From positions 558,001 to 622,000 of the forward strand of contig NZ_JAFBCT010000001.1 in NCBI RefSeq assembly GCF_016907835.1: 64,000 nucleotides of DNA, written 5' to 3'. The stretch comes from Agromyces cerinus. Its GTDB lineage: Bacteria > Actinomycetota > Actinomycetes > Actinomycetales > Microbacteriaceae. A program made the position numbers and the translations under genes. Of this stretch, positions 33,524 to 43,167 are shown piece after piece. Every line of letters begins with the position of its first letter. Within the stretch, counting starts at the first letter, position 1. The notes under the pieces are model-generated. The model worked only from the letters and a program-made list of their open reading frames with translations. It ran no database searches and was not told the DNA's origin.

Positions 33524-33601
33524 CGCAGCGCGCCGCCCCGGCCCGCGCGTCGGCGCACGGCCGGGCGCAGCGTGTGCCGGCGTGCCGACGGGTCGCCGCC
33601 G

Positions 33602-33973
33602 TCAGCGCGCGAGTCGCGCGCAGTCGATGCAGAGCTCGGCCGTGGGTCGCGCCTCGAGGCGCGGCACGGTGATGCGCTTGCCGCAGTCGCCGCAGAAGCC
33701 GTAGCTGCCGTCGTCGATGCGCGCCAGGGCGTGATCGATGTCGGCGAGCTCGGCCCGTGCATCGGCGAGCACCGCGGTGCGCTGCGACCACTCCTGGGTC
33801 ATCGTCGGCCCCTCGGGGTCGTGCTCGTCATCGGCCGAGGCGCCCGACCTCGCGGCCCGCACCTCGCTCATGACGTCGCCGAACTCGACGAATCGGCCCT
33901 CAGCATCGGCACGCTCCTGCAGGAGTTTCGCCCGGAACCGATCGAGCTGTGCCTGTGTCATCGTCGACGTCAT
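33602..33973 (-). CDS. DksA/TraR-type C4 zinc-finger protein
   Basis: A 123-residue protein with an N-terminal coiled-coil-like helical hairpin (residues about 5-80) and a C-terminal zinc finger CGDCGKRITVPRLEARP...CIDC at about 93-118. The family binds in the secondary channel of RNA polymerase or is of unknown role in actinobacteria (where RbpA and CarD take related tasks). The acidic tip residues at the hairpin are in an EHDPEGP stretch. ATG 33973 has AAGGGGG at four to five bases; a second ATG four codons later is possible. It is divergent from dnaX with a 78-bp shared gap. Confidence 0.88.
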   Translation of the reverse strand: MTSTMTQAQLDRFRAKLLQERADAEGRFVEFGDVMSEVRAARSGASADDEHDPEGPTMTQEWSQRTAVLADARAELADIDHALARIDDGSYGFCGDCGKRITVPRLEARPTAELCIDCARLAR

Positions 33974-34051
33974 CACGCCCCCTTCCGATTCCCGCATGGT
34001 ACGCCCTCGGCATCCGGCCGTGGTGTCGGACGCGGCAACTACGATTGATGC

Positions 34052-36490
34052 GTGGTCACCGCCCTGTATCGCCGCTACCGGCCAGAGACGTTCGCCGAGA
34101 TGATCGGCCAGTCCCAGGTGACGGAGCCGCTCATGACGGCGCTCCGCACCGATCGTGTCAATCACGCCTACCTGTTCAGCGGCCCTCGCGGCTGCGGCAA
34201 GACGACGTCGGCGCGCATCCTCGCCCGCTGCCTGAACTGCGCAGAGGGCCCGACGGATGTCCCATGCGGCGTCTGCCCCAGTTGCGTCGAGCTCGCTCGC
34301 GGCGGCGGCGGGTCGCTCGACGTCGTCGAGATCGACGCGGCGAGCCACAACGGCGTCGACGACGCGCGCGACCTGCGCGAGCGCGCCGTGTTCGCCCCGG
34401 CGCGCGACCGGTTCAAGATCTTCATCCTCGACGAGGCCCACATGGTCACGCCGCAGGGCTTCAACGCGCTGCTGAAGCTCGTCGAGGAGCCGCCCGAGCA
34501 CATCAAGTTCATCTTCGCGACGACCGAGCCCGACAAGGTGCTCGGCACGATCCGCTCGCGCACGCACCACTACCCGTTCCGCCTCGTGCCGCCTGGGCCG
34601 ATGCTCGAGTACGTGCAGCAGCTCTGCACCGAAGAGGGCGTCGAGGTCGCGCCGGGCGTGCTGCCGCTCGTCGTGCGCGCCGGCGGCGGGTCGCCGCGAG
34701 ACACGCTCTCGCTCCTCGACCAGCTCATCGCCGGCTCCGACGGCCCGACCATCGACTACGAGCGGGCCGTCGCCCTGCTCGGCTACACCCACGGCGCCCT
34801 GCTCGACGAGGTCGTCGACGCGATCGGCGCGGGCGATGCGGCCGGGGCGTTCGCCGCGGCCGACCGGGTCGTGCAGACCGGTCAAGACCCCCGTCGCTTC
34901 GTCGAAGACCTGCTCGAGCGCCTTCGCGACCTCATCGTCGTCGCGGCCTCCTCGCCCGAGACGGCCGCCGCGGTGCTTCGCGGAGTGCCCGAAGACGAGC
35001 TCGCCCGCATGGCGGCACAGGCCGCCGCGTTCGGCCAGGCCGAGCTGTCGCGGGTCGCCGACCTCGTCAACCAGACCCTCACCGAGATGACCGGTGCCAC
35101 CTCGCCGCGCCTGCACCTCGAGCTCATGCTCGCGCGGGTGCTCGTGCCCGCGGCCGACGACACCGAGCGGGGTGCGCTCGTGCGCGTCGAGCGGCTCGAA
35201 CGGCGGGTCGGCGTGGTCGATGCCGCCGGGGCTTCTCTCGAAGCCCCCGACGCGCGACCCGCTCGTCCCGAGCCGGTGGCCACGGCGGCACGGGTACCGG
35301 CCGAGCGTGCGGTGACGCCGGCACCGGTGCAGGCACCGCCGGCCGCACCGGCTGACGCCGTGCCTGCGGCGGCGCCGTCACCGACCACGTCGGAGACGGC
35401 CGCGCCTGTGAAGGCCCAGCCCGTTGCGCCCGAGCCGGTTGCGCCCGCGAAGCCCGTCGGACCGGTCACGCTCCAGCAGATCCGTGATGCCTGGCCCGAA
35501 GTGCTCTCCTCGCTCCAGCGCACCAAGCGCAGTGCCTGGATGGTGGCGTTCACCGCGCAGGTGCGCGACTTCCGCGACGGCGACGTGCTCGTCCTCGCGT
35601 TCCCGAGCGAGCACGACGTCGCGGGCTTCCGCGGCGGTGCGCCCGGGCAGAGTGTCAGCGAGCTGCTCCGCGGCGCCATCGTCGACGTGCTCGGCGTGCG
35701 GGTGAAGTTCGTCGCCCGGGTCGACGGCGCCGGTGGCTCGCCGGCCGGCGGTGCTCCGGTCGCCACCCCGCCGGCGCCCGCGTCCCCGCCCGCACCGGTG
35801 CCGCCGTCGACGCGGCCTGCAGACGCAGCGAGCGACTCGGTGTCAGGCTCGGCGAAGCCGGCAACGGCCGAGACCTCTGCCGCTGGTGCGCGCCCGACGG
35901 CGTCAGCATCCGCGTCCGCGACACGATCGGCGCCCGGTGCCGGCTCGCAGCCGAGCGTGCCGGCCCCGACCGCGCCGGCTCCATCCGGTCCCGTCGACTC
36001 ATGGGCGACCGTGGCCATCCCTCGTGACCCGAGCGAGAGCGACGGGGCCGAGTCAGCGCAGTCGGGCGGCCGTACCGCGACGGCGCTCGCCGAACGGCCC
36101 GCACCGGCAGAAGCGGCGCCCGTCGCCGAGGCGACCGTCGCGTCGGTGCCCGCTCGAGTCGACGTCGGCGATCTGCCCGACGACGCCGATGCGCCGCCCG
36201 AAGACGAGGAGCCGCCCTTCGATCCGGGGCCGGAGCCCGAGCTGATCCTCGAAGCAGCCGCACCCGTCGTAGCCGCTGCGCCGGTCTCGGCGCCCGCTGC
36301 CCCGTCGGCCCCGGCTGCTCCCGTGGCCGGCGCCGACCGCGCGCCAAAGCGCGCCGCCCGCCCGCAGTCGACCACCAACGACGGCGGCATCCAGCGCTAC
36401 GGCGAGGCCGTCGTGCGCGAGGTACTCGGTGCGACCTTCCTCGAAGAGGTCGAAGCGCCGTCGCGGCCCGGCTTCGGGGAGCGTGGCTGA
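34052..36490 (+). CDS. dnaX: DNA polymerase III subunits gamma/tau
   Basis: An 812-residue clamp-loader ATPase. Walker [10 protein letters not shown] is at about 44-52, four zinc-binding Cys are in [18 protein letters not shown], the DEAHM box is near 130, and the arginine finger lies in the segment [12 protein letters not shown]. Residues 1-370 are the conserved gamma part that loads the beta clamp. Residues about 385-470 and 560-790 are long Ala/Pro-rich linkers, with a folded tau-specific segment between them ([20 protein letters not shown]). The start is GTG. recR follows two bases after the stop, the usual dnaX-recR operon. No obvious A-rich slippery site for gamma/tau frameshifting is seen. 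Confidence 0.96.
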   Translation: MVTALYRRYRPETFAEMIGQSQVTEPLMTALRTDRVNHAYLFSGPRGCGKTTSARILARCLNCAEGPTDVPCGVCPSCVELARGGGGSLDVVEIDAASHNGVDDARDLRERAVFAPARDRFKIFILDEAHMVTPQGFNALLKLVEEPPEHIKFIFATTEPDKVLGTIRSRTHHYPFRLVPPGPMLEYVQQLCTEEGVEVAPGVLPLVVRAGGGSPRDTLSLLDQLIAGSDGPTIDYERAVALLGYTHGALLDEVVDAIGAGDAAGAFAAADRVVQTGQDPRRFVEDLLERLRDLIVVAASSPETAAAVLRGVPEDELARMAAQAAAFGQAELSRVADLVNQTLTEMTGATSPRLHLELMLARVLVPAADDTERGALVRVERLERRVGVVDAAGASLEAPDARPARPEPVATAARVPAERAVTPAPVQAPPAAPADAVPAAAPSPTTSETAAPVKAQPVAPEPVAPAKPVGPVTLQQIRDAWPEVLSSLQRTKRSAWMVAFTAQVRDFRDGDVLVLAFPSEHDVAGFRGGAPGQSVSELLRGAIVDVLGVRVKFVARVDGAGGSPAGGAPVATPPAPASPPAPVPPSTRPADAASDSVSGSAKPATAETSAAGARPTASASASATRSAPGAGSQPSVPAPTAPAPSGPVDSWATVAIPRDPSESDGAESAQSGGRTATALAERPAPAEAAPVAEATVASVPARVDVGDLPDDADAPPEDEEPPFDPGPEPELILEAAAPVVAAAPVSAPAAPSAPAAPVAGADRAPKRAARPQSTTNDGGIQRYGEAVVREVLGATFLEEVEAPSRPGFGERG

Positions 36491-36492
36491 TC

Positions 36493-37089
36493 ATGTACGA
36501 AGGCATCGTCCAGGAACTGATCGACGAGCTCGGTCGCCTGCCGGGCATCGGTCCGAAGTCCGCCCAGCGAATCGCGTTCCACATCGTGCAGACCGAGCAC
36601 TTCGACGTCAGTCGACTGGCCGAGATCCTCATGCAGATTCGCGAGAAGGTGCGGTTCTGCGAGATCTGCGGCAACGTCTCCGAAGAGGCGACGTGCGGCA
36701 TCTGCCGAGACCCGCGACGCGACCCTGCGCTCATCTGCGTGGTCGAGGAGGCGAAAGACGTCGTCGCCATCGAGCGCACCCGCGAGTTCCGCGGGCTCTA
36801 CCACGTGCTCGGCGGAGCGATCAGCCCGATCGACGGCATCGGCCCCGATGAGCTGCGCATCCGCCAGCTGATGCAGCGACTCGCCGATGCGACCGTGACC
36901 GAGGTCATCATCGCCACCGACCCGAACCTCGAGGGCGAGGCGACCGCGACCTACCTCAGCCGTCTGCTGTCGACCCTCGAGATCCGTGTCACGCGTCTCG
37001 CCTCGGGCCTGCCCGTCGGCGGCGACCTCGAGTACGCCGACGAGGTCACCCTCGGGCGGGCGTTCGAGGGGCGTCGCGTCGTCGGTTGA
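36493..37089 (+). CDS. recR: Recombination protein RecR
   Basis: A 198-residue RecR. The helix-hairpin-helix [15 protein letters not shown] is at residues about 16-30, the Cys4 zinc finger [16 protein letters not shown] at about 56-71, and the Toprim domain with a VVEEAKDV start and [11 protein letters not shown] at about 140-150. RecR forms rings with RecO/RecF that load RecA at gaps. It starts two bases after dnaX with GGGGAG inside the dnaX end as ribosome site, so it is co-translated. Length and motif spacing are standard. Confidence 0.97.
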   Translation: MYEGIVQELIDELGRLPGIGPKSAQRIAFHIVQTEHFDVSRLAEILMQIREKVRFCEICGNVSEEATCGICRDPRRDPALICVVEEAKDVVAIERTREFRGLYHVLGGAISPIDGIGPDELRIRQLMQRLADATVTEVIIATDPNLEGEATATYLSRLLSTLEIRVTRLASGLPVGGDLEYADEVTLGRAFEGRRVVG

Positions 37090-37100
37090 CGCACGCGCCC

Positions 37101-37129
37101 TTGACGGTCGGCTCGCCCGCCGATAGAAC
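37101..37129 (+). promoter_or_regulatory. Sigma-A-like promoter of the NTF2-like gene
   Basis: TTGACG (37101-37106) and TAGAAC (37124-37129) are 17 bp apart, directly before the ATG at 37136. The match to the vegetative consensus is good, and it implies a transcript starting at about the start codon, so the short GGAG site may not even be in the mRNA. Confidence 0.65.
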
Positions 37130-37135
37130 GGAGCA

Positions 37136-37495
37136 ATGGCGAGCAGGGGTGCGGAGTGGGTCGCTGGGTACGTCGCGGCATGGGAGTCGAACGATCCGGC
37201 TGAGATCGGGGCGCTCTTCACCGATGACGCCCGGTACTTCACGAGTCCCGATTCGGAGCCGAGAGTCGGCCGCGACGCGATCGTCGCGGGTTGGCTCGAA
37301 GACCTCGACGATCCCGGCTCCTGGGCGTTCGACTGGCGCATCGTGCACGAGGACCACGACTTCGTCGTGATCGAGGGGCGCACCGTGTATCCGGCCGAGC
37401 GCGACTACCTGAACCTCTGGATCGTGCGCCTCGCTGACGACGGCAGGGCCACCGAGTACACCGAGTGGTACATGGCGCGGTCGCACAAGGGCTGA
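37136..37495 (+). CDS. NTF2/SnoaL-like fold protein
   Basis: A 119-residue protein whose pattern is that of a cone-shaped NTF2-like domain: AEWVAGYVAAWESNDPAEIGALF helix (seen in pieces), FTDDARYFTSP strand, VGRDAIVAGWLED helix, then four strands ending TEYTEWYMARS. Such domains act as isomerases, dehydratases or ligand binders; no catalytic residue can be chosen. It has its own TTGACG promoter and lies 46 bp after recR. Function unknown. Confidence 0.75.
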   Translation: MASRGAEWVAGYVAAWESNDPAEIGALFTDDARYFTSPDSEPRVGRDAIVAGWLEDLDDPGSWAFDWRIVHEDHDFVVIEGRTVYPAERDYLNLWIVRLADDGRATEYTEWYMARSHKG

Positions 37496-37667
37496 GTGAG
37501 GGCTGCACCCGCCGCCGCTGGTGAGGGGACCTCGACCGCCGGTGAGAGGCATGCCCCCGAACAGGGGGTGAGGAAAACTCACATTAGGCCTTGTGGCGGC
37601 ATCCGTCGTTCGGAAGGCTTTGCCTGTGCGGCATCCGTCGCGCCGTATCCTCCTCCGAGGAGTTTCC

Positions 37668-38789
37668 ATGTCTCGCAGACTTCGTTCGATTCCTGCCGCG
37701 GTCACCGCGATCGTCGGCCTCAGCCTCTTCATCGTGGCCGTACCGTCGGCCAACGCGGCTCCGCCCGGGTCCGACCCGGTTACGGTCGCCACGGGGCTCG
37801 ACAATCCGCGGCAGATCGCAGTCGGCCCGGGCCAGCGCCTCTACGTCGCCGAAGCCGGCACGGCCGATTCCTGCGGCCCCATTCCCGGGGTCGGTCCGGA
37901 GTTCCTGGTGTGCGGCCTGACCGGGGCGGTGACCGAGGTCAACGGCGCCGAGCAGCGACGGGTCGTGACCGCGCTGCCCACGATGAGCTTCAACGGCGAG
38001 GTCATCGGCGCATCCGACGTCGATGTGCGCGGCAACACGATCACCGTGCTGATCGGCGGCCTGAGCGGCGCCGCGACAGCGCGCGACGCCCTGCCGGCCC
38101 AGTACGCCGCCCTCGGCACACTGCGCACGGGGCGGTTGCAGTCGGTGCCGATCACCGGAGCCGATCTCGCCCTCGCGGTCGACCTCAACGCCTACGAGAT
38201 CGCGAACAACCCGGACGGCAACATCCCGCCCGACAGCAACGCGGTCGGATTCACGGCGCTGAACTCCAAGAACTGGGCGGTCACCGACGCGGGCGCCAAC
38301 GACCTGCTCACGGTCGGCACTCGCGGCGAGAGCACCGTCGCGGTGTTCCCCGATGGGCCGCCCGTGCCGAACCCCTTCGGTCCCGGGCTGATCGCGCCGC
38401 AGGCGGTGCCGACCGACGTCGTGGTGGGCCCCGATGGCGCATACTACGTGTCGCAGCTGACGGGCTTCCCCTTCCCGACCGGCGGATCGACGATCTGGCG
38501 CGTGACCGCTGACGGGCAGGTGTCGGCGTACGCCACCGGCCTCACGATGGTCACGAGCCTCGCCTGGAGGGGCAGCACGCTCTACGCCGTGCAACTCGAC
38601 GATGCGAACTTCTTCGACGGACACGTCGGCTCGCTGCGCAAGATCACGGCGGGCGGCTCGGTGCACGAGGCGGTCGCGGCGAACCTGTCGGCACCGTACG
38701 GCGTGGCGATCCGCGGCAACTCCGCGTTCCTCACCATCGACTCGGTCTCGGCGGGAGACGGCTCCGTGATCCGGGTCGACCTCCGCTGA
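37668..38789 (+). CDS. Secreted ScyD/ScyE family protein
   Basis: A 373-residue exported protein. The signal peptide is clear: Arg-rich n-region MSRRLRSIP, hydrophobic core VTAIVGLSLFIVAVPS and cleavage after ANA. The mature part is a beta-propeller-like repeat protein: GLDNPRQIAVGPGQRLYVAEAG, VPTDVVVGPDGAYYVSQLTG and GNLSAPYGVAIRG-like blades, with a GGSTIWRVTADGQ element. It matches the ScyD/ScyE family, named from cyanobacterial scytonemin clusters but widespread in actinobacteria, where its role is unknown. One disulfide is likely (SCGPIPG...LVCGL). ATG 37668 is chosen for GAGGAG six bases upstream; an in-frame upstream start would destroy the signal peptide. Confidence 0.85.
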   Translation: MSRRLRSIPAAVTAIVGLSLFIVAVPSANAAPPGSDPVTVATGLDNPRQIAVGPGQRLYVAEAGTADSCGPIPGVGPEFLVCGLTGAVTEVNGAEQRRVVTALPTMSFNGEVIGASDVDVRGNTITVLIGGLSGAATARDALPAQYAALGTLRTGRLQSVPITGADLALAVDLNAYEIANNPDGNIPPDSNAVGFTALNSKNWAVTDAGANDLLTVGTRGESTVAVFPDGPPVPNPFGPGLIAPQAVPTDVVVGPDGAYYVSQLTGFPFPTGGSTIWRVTADGQVSAYATGLTMVTSLAWRGSTLYAVQLDDANFFDGHVGSLRKITAGGSVHEAVAANLSAPYGVAIRGNSAFLTIDSVSAGDGSVIRVDLR

Positions 38790-38805
38790 GCGGCACGCGC
38801 TGCCC

Positions 38806-39300
38806 TTATCGCAGCACCTCGACGAGCACGACCCATGCCATGAGCAGTGCGGCGACGATGCTGAGCACCGAGCCGACCGCCATGGCGATGAGTCCGGCCT
38901 CCGCTGCGCCGACGATGACGAGCACGGCCCCGCCGAGGAACGCGGCGACCGGCAGCACTCCCGCGATGCTCTTCAGCACCCGATCGAACGGTGACACGGA
39001 ATCCTCGCGCATGACCACCCGGATCGCGTGCAGCTGGAAGAGGCCGGCCAGCAGCGCCGCGACGAGCACCTCGATGCCGTAGACCGCGACGGGTTGCCCG
39101 GGGATCAACCCGAAGGCCGCCGCCGTGATCGCCAGCACGAGTGCCGCGATCGAGGAGGCGGCGCGCGGCGGCAGCGTCACCGATTTCATGATCTCGGCGA
39201 TGTTCACCGACATCGCCACGATGAGGAGGCCCGCAAGGGCCGCGGTCGCGCCCACCATCGCGACGTTGAACTCCGACCAGCTCGCAAGCGGCTCCGACAT
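38806..39300 (-). CDS. Small integral membrane protein, function unknown
   Basis: A 164-residue protein with four or five hydrophobic helices (residues about 12-35, 46-66, 73-92, 110-132 and 137-160) and few charged residues. An [16 protein letters not shown] stretch follows the first helix and a short cytoplasmic loop [18 protein letters not shown] lies in the middle. No family is recognised. It converges with the ScyD/ScyE gene and is divergent from lysC, sharing a 126-bp gap with it. Confidence 0.65.
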   Translation of the reverse strand: MSEPLASWSEFNVAMVGATAALAGLLIVAMSVNIAEIMKSVTLPPRAASSIAALVLAITAAAFGLIPGQPVAVYGIEVLVAALLAGLFQLHAIRVVMREDSVSPFDRVLKSIAGVLPVAAFLGGAVLVIVGAAEAGLIAMAVGSVLSIVAALLMAWVVLVEVLR

Positions 39301-39426
39301 GGGAACACGCTACCGCCGCCTCGGCGAACGTCACATAGCCGGGCGGGTATGCGGGCCCGCCGTATGATGGTGCTTCCGGCGCCGGCCACCCGAGCGGCAG
39401 CCAGCAAACCACCCCTGGGAGACCAC

Positions 39427-40701
39427 GTGAGCTTGATCGTGCAGAAGTTCGGCGGGTCGTCCGTCGCCGACGCGGAGAGCATCAAGCGGGTCGCCAAGCG
39501 CATCGTCGAGACCCGCAAGGCCGGCAACGACGTCGTCGTGGCGGTCTCCGCGATGGGCGATTCGACCGACGAGCTGCTCGACCTCGCGAACGAGGTCACG
39601 CCGCTCCCGGCGCCGCGCGAGCTCGACATGCTGCTCTCGGCGGGCGAGCGCATCTCGATGGCGCTGCTCGCGATGGCGATCAAGGGCATGGGCCACGAGG
39701 CGCGCTCGTTCACGGGCAGCCAGGCCGGCATGATCACCGACGCCACCCACGGCGCCGCCCGCATCGTCGACGTCACCCCGGTGCGGCTGCGCGAGGCGCT
39801 CGACGACGGCGCGATCGTCATCGTCGCCGGCTTCCAGGGCTTCAACCGCGACACCCGCGACATCACGACGCTCGGCCGCGGCGGCAGCGACACGACCGCC
39901 GTCGCGCTCGCGGCCGCGCTCGACGCGGATGTCTGCGAGATCTACACCGACGTCGACGGCGTCTTCACCTCCGACCCCCGGATCGTGAAGAAGGCCCGGA
40001 AGCTCGATCGGATCACGAGCGAGGAGATGCTCGAGCTCGCGGCATCCGGCGCCAAGGTCCTGCACATCCGCGCAGTGGAATACGCACGCCGCCACGGCGT
40101 GACCCTGCATGTGCGCTCGTCGTTCAACAACAGCGAGGGGACCATCGTCTACGACCCCGCGCGCCTTCCCGAAGGAGAAGCTGTGGAAGAGTCCGTCATC
40201 GCAGGTGTCGCGGTCGACCTGACCGAGGCCAAGATCACGGTCGTCGGCGTGCCCGACAAGCCGGGCGTCGCCGCGAAGATCTTCAAGATCGTCGCCGGCA
40301 CGAACGCGAACGTCGACATGATCGTGCAGAACGTCTCCGCCGCCTCGACGGGCCGCACCGACATCTCCTTCACCCTGCCGAAGTCCGACGGCGAGCGCGC
40401 GCTCACGGCGCTCGCGGGCGCGCAGGAGGCCATCGGCTTCCTCTCGCTGCAGTACGACGACCAGATCGGCAAGCTCTCGCTCGTCGGCGCCGCCATGCGC
40501 TCGGCCGCAGGCGTGTCCGCCCGCCTGTTCGAGGCCCTCTACACGGCCGGCATCAACATCGAGATGATCTCGACCAGCGAGATCCGCATCTCGGTCGTCA
40601 CGCGCGCCGACAGCGTGCACGCCGCAGCTCGTGCCGTGCACTCGGCGTTCGAGCTCGACGGCGACGACGACGCGGTCGTGCACGGCGGCACCGGGCGCTG
40701 A
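39427..40701 (+). CDS. lysC: Aspartokinase (alpha subunit; internal start gives beta)
   Basis: A 424-residue aspartate kinase, first step of Lys, Met, Thr and diaminopimelate synthesis. The kinase domain starts [15 protein letters not shown] and contains [15 protein letters not shown] and [18 protein letters not shown]; two ACT domains occupy about 265-424 and mediate feedback control by Lys and/or Thr. GTG 39427 has GGGAG six bases before it; earlier in-frame codons lie in the convergent spacer. A TATGAT element at 39363 is a likely -10. asd follows 174 bp later, the usual lysC-asd order. An internal ribosome site gives a second product (separate entry). Confidence 0.97.
   Translation: MSLIVQKFGGSSVADAESIKRVAKRIVETRKAGNDVVVAVSAMGDSTDELLDLANEVTPLPAPRELDMLLSAGERISMALLAMAIKGMGHEARSFTGSQAGMITDATHGAARIVDVTPVRLREALDDGAIVIVAGFQGFNRDTRDITTLGRGGSDTTAVALAAALDADVCEIYTDVDGVFTSDPRIVKKARKLDRITSEEMLELAASGAKVLHIRAVEYARRHGVTLHVRSSFNNSEGTIVYDPARLPEGEAVEESVIAGVAVDLTEAKITVVGVPDKPGVAAKIFKIVAGTNANVDMIVQNVSAASTGRTDISFTLPKSDGERALTALAGAQEAIGFLSLQYDDQIGKLSLVGAAMRSAAGVSARLFEALYTAGINIEMISTSEIRISVVTRADSVHAAARAVHSAFELDGDDDAVVHGGTGR
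40171..40185 (+). promoter_or_regulatory. Internal ribosome site and start for the aspartokinase beta subunit
   Basis: GAAGGAGAAG is followed by an in-frame GTG at 40183 inside lysC. Translation from there yields 172 residues, the exact size of the beta subunit of Corynebacterium glutamicum aspartokinase, which forms an alpha2beta2 enzyme. The strong site in mid-gene argues that the same holds here. Confidence 0.75.
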
Positions 40702-40716
40702 TCGCCTGATCGCAGG

Positions 40717-40741
40717 TCGAGCGGATGCCGCATCCGCTCGA
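40717..40741. repeat. Stem-loop after lysC
   Basis: TCGAGCGGATG and CATCCGCTCGA form a perfect 11-bp stem around CCG, 16 bp after the lysC stop. It lacks a T run, so it may stabilise mRNA or only partly terminate between lysC and asd. Confidence 0.6.
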
Positions 40742-40866
40742 TCATCGAAATCCTCGCGGATCCCGGGGCAATCCTGCCAAGGTTCCGCGAACCGCCGGGC
40801 GGCGCCGCCCGGGCTGGGACAATGGAAGAACGCTTCCCGGCGGCCTGATGGCCGGCGGGCGATTGA

Positions 40867-41937
<1,071 letters not shown>

Positions 41938-41948
41938 CCTCGAACGAC

Positions 41949-41982
41949 GGATGCCCCGTGGCCGATCGGCCACGGGGCATCC
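41949..41982 (+). terminator. Palindromic stem after asd
   Basis: A 34-bp perfect palindrome built from GGATGCCCCGTGGCC, GATC and its complement starts 11 bp after the asd stop. It is followed by GCTGTCTTC rather than a T run. Such GGATGCC/GGCATCC stems follow several genes in the window and probably act as terminators or mRNA-end stabilisers. Confidence 0.75.
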
Positions 41983-42000
41983 GCTGTCTTCGGTGCTCGC

Positions 42001-42384
42001 TCAGCCCTGCGGGATCGCGGCGACGACGTCGATCTCGACGAGGATGTTCGCGAGGCGCGAGCCCACCGTGGTGCGAACGGGATAGGGCTCGGTGAAGAAC
42101 TCGGCGTAGGCGCCGTTGTACTCCGCGAAGTCCGCCAGGTCTTCGAGGTGGGCGGTGACCTTCACGACATCGTCGAACGACAGGTCGTACTCGGCGAGCA
42201 CGGCGCCGATGTTGCGCAGCACCTGGCGGGTCTGCTCGGTGGCGCCGCCCGGCACGACCTCGCCGGTGGCCGGGTCCTGCGGGCCGAACCCGGCGGTGTA
42301 GAGGAATCCGTTCGCGACGACGCCGTGGCTGTAGGGGCCTGCGGGCTTCGGGGCGTTCGAGAGGGTGACGGCGATCTTGGACAT
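42001..42384 (-). CDS. RidA-family enamine/imine deaminase
   Basis: A 127-residue RidA (YjgF) protein. It hydrolyses reactive 2-aminoacrylate-type enamines/imines released by PLP enzymes to ketoacids and ammonia. The key Arg is present in YPVRTTVGSRL (about residue 104), together with PAGPYSHGVVANG near the N-terminus and LVEIDVVAAI at the end, which carries the usual acidic residue. The ATG has a perfect AGGAGG. It ends a minus-strand unit: PLP enzyme, deacylase-like gene, IclR regulator, RidA. The fit with a dehydratase that makes an enamine is good. Confidence 0.9.
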   Translation of the reverse strand: MSKIAVTLSNAPKPAGPYSHGVVANGFLYTAGFGPQDPATGEVVPGGATEQTRQVLRNIGAVLAEYDLSFDDVVKVTAHLEDLADFAEYNGAYAEFFTEPYPVRTTVGSRLANILVEIDVVAAIPQG

Positions 42385-42434
42385 GGTTCCTCCTGTGCGA
42401 TGGCGGGTCGGTGGATGGGGAAGCGGTGGGAGCG

Positions 42435-43166
42435 TCAGCCGAGTTCTCGCGCGATGGCGTCGGCGGTCTCGCGCATCGCGGGCAGGTGCGCCCGCAACCG
42501 GTCGAGGTCGGCGACCATGCGGATCGCCGTGACCGAGAGCGCGCCGACGATGCCGAGCGAGCTGCGGATCGGCACGGCGATGCAGTTGACGAAGTCCTCG
42601 AACTCGCGGTCGTCGGCGGCCCAGCCGCGGGAGCGCACGAGGGCGAGCTCGCGGTCGAGGCGCTCGCGCGTGGTGATGGTCAGCTCGGTGTACCGCTCCC
42701 AGGTGACCCCGGCGAGCACCGCGTCGCGGCCCGCACGGTCGAGGTCGGCGAGGATCGCCTTGCCGACTGCCGAGCAGTTGGGGATGACCGCGCGGCCGAT
42801 GCGGGAGTACATGCGCACGCCCGACTCGTCTTCGGCCTTGTCGACGTAGACGATCGAGCGGTCCATGAGCGCTGCGAGGTGCACGGTGTTGCCGGTACGG
42901 CGCTGCAGCCGGCGCACGTGCTCGGCACCCGCCTCGCGCAGGTCGAGGGAGTCGAGCGCCTCCTTCGACAGGGCGGCGAGCCGGGTGCCGAGGGTGTAGC
43001 GGCCCGATGCGCGCCGGCGCACCCAACCGACCTCCTCGAGCGCCTGCAACTCCCGGAACATCGTCGACCGGTGCAGCTCGAAGGCCTCGGCGAGCTCGGC
43101 GACGGTGCGCGGGTCGGCCGCGATCGCGTCGATGATGCGGGCGGCGCGTTTCACGCTCTGCGACAT
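42435..43166 (-). CDS. IclR-family transcriptional regulator
   Basis: A 243-residue IclR regulator: winged helix at 1-65 (RTVAELAEAFELHRSTMFRE, then the wing RRRASGRYTLG), linker, and an effector domain about 80-243 with GRAVIPNCSAVGKAILA and CIAVPIRSSLGIVGALSV. IclR regulators respond to small organic acids and often control their catabolic genes. The ATG lies one base past the stop of the deacylase-like gene with GAGGAGG upstream, so it is translated with it. A long imperfect palindrome lies 34 bp upstream, inside the 3' end of that gene. Likely controls this gene group. Confidence 0.92.
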   Translation of the reverse strand: MSQSVKRAARIIDAIAADPRTVAELAEAFELHRSTMFRELQALEEVGWVRRRASGRYTLGTRLAALSKEALDSLDLREAGAEHVRRLQRRTGNTVHLAALMDRSIVYVDKAEDESGVRMYSRIGRAVIPNCSAVGKAILADLDRAGRDAVLAGVTWERYTELTITTRERLDRELALVRSRGWAADDREFEDFVNCIAVPIRSSLGIVGALSVTAIRMVADLDRLRAHLPAMRETADAIARELG

Positions 43167-43167
43167 G

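Noticed and set aside
34052..36490. Programmed frameshift site in dnaX
   Set aside because: No A-rich slippery heptamer with downstream stem-loop was found; only GC-rich sequence near the end of the gamma part.
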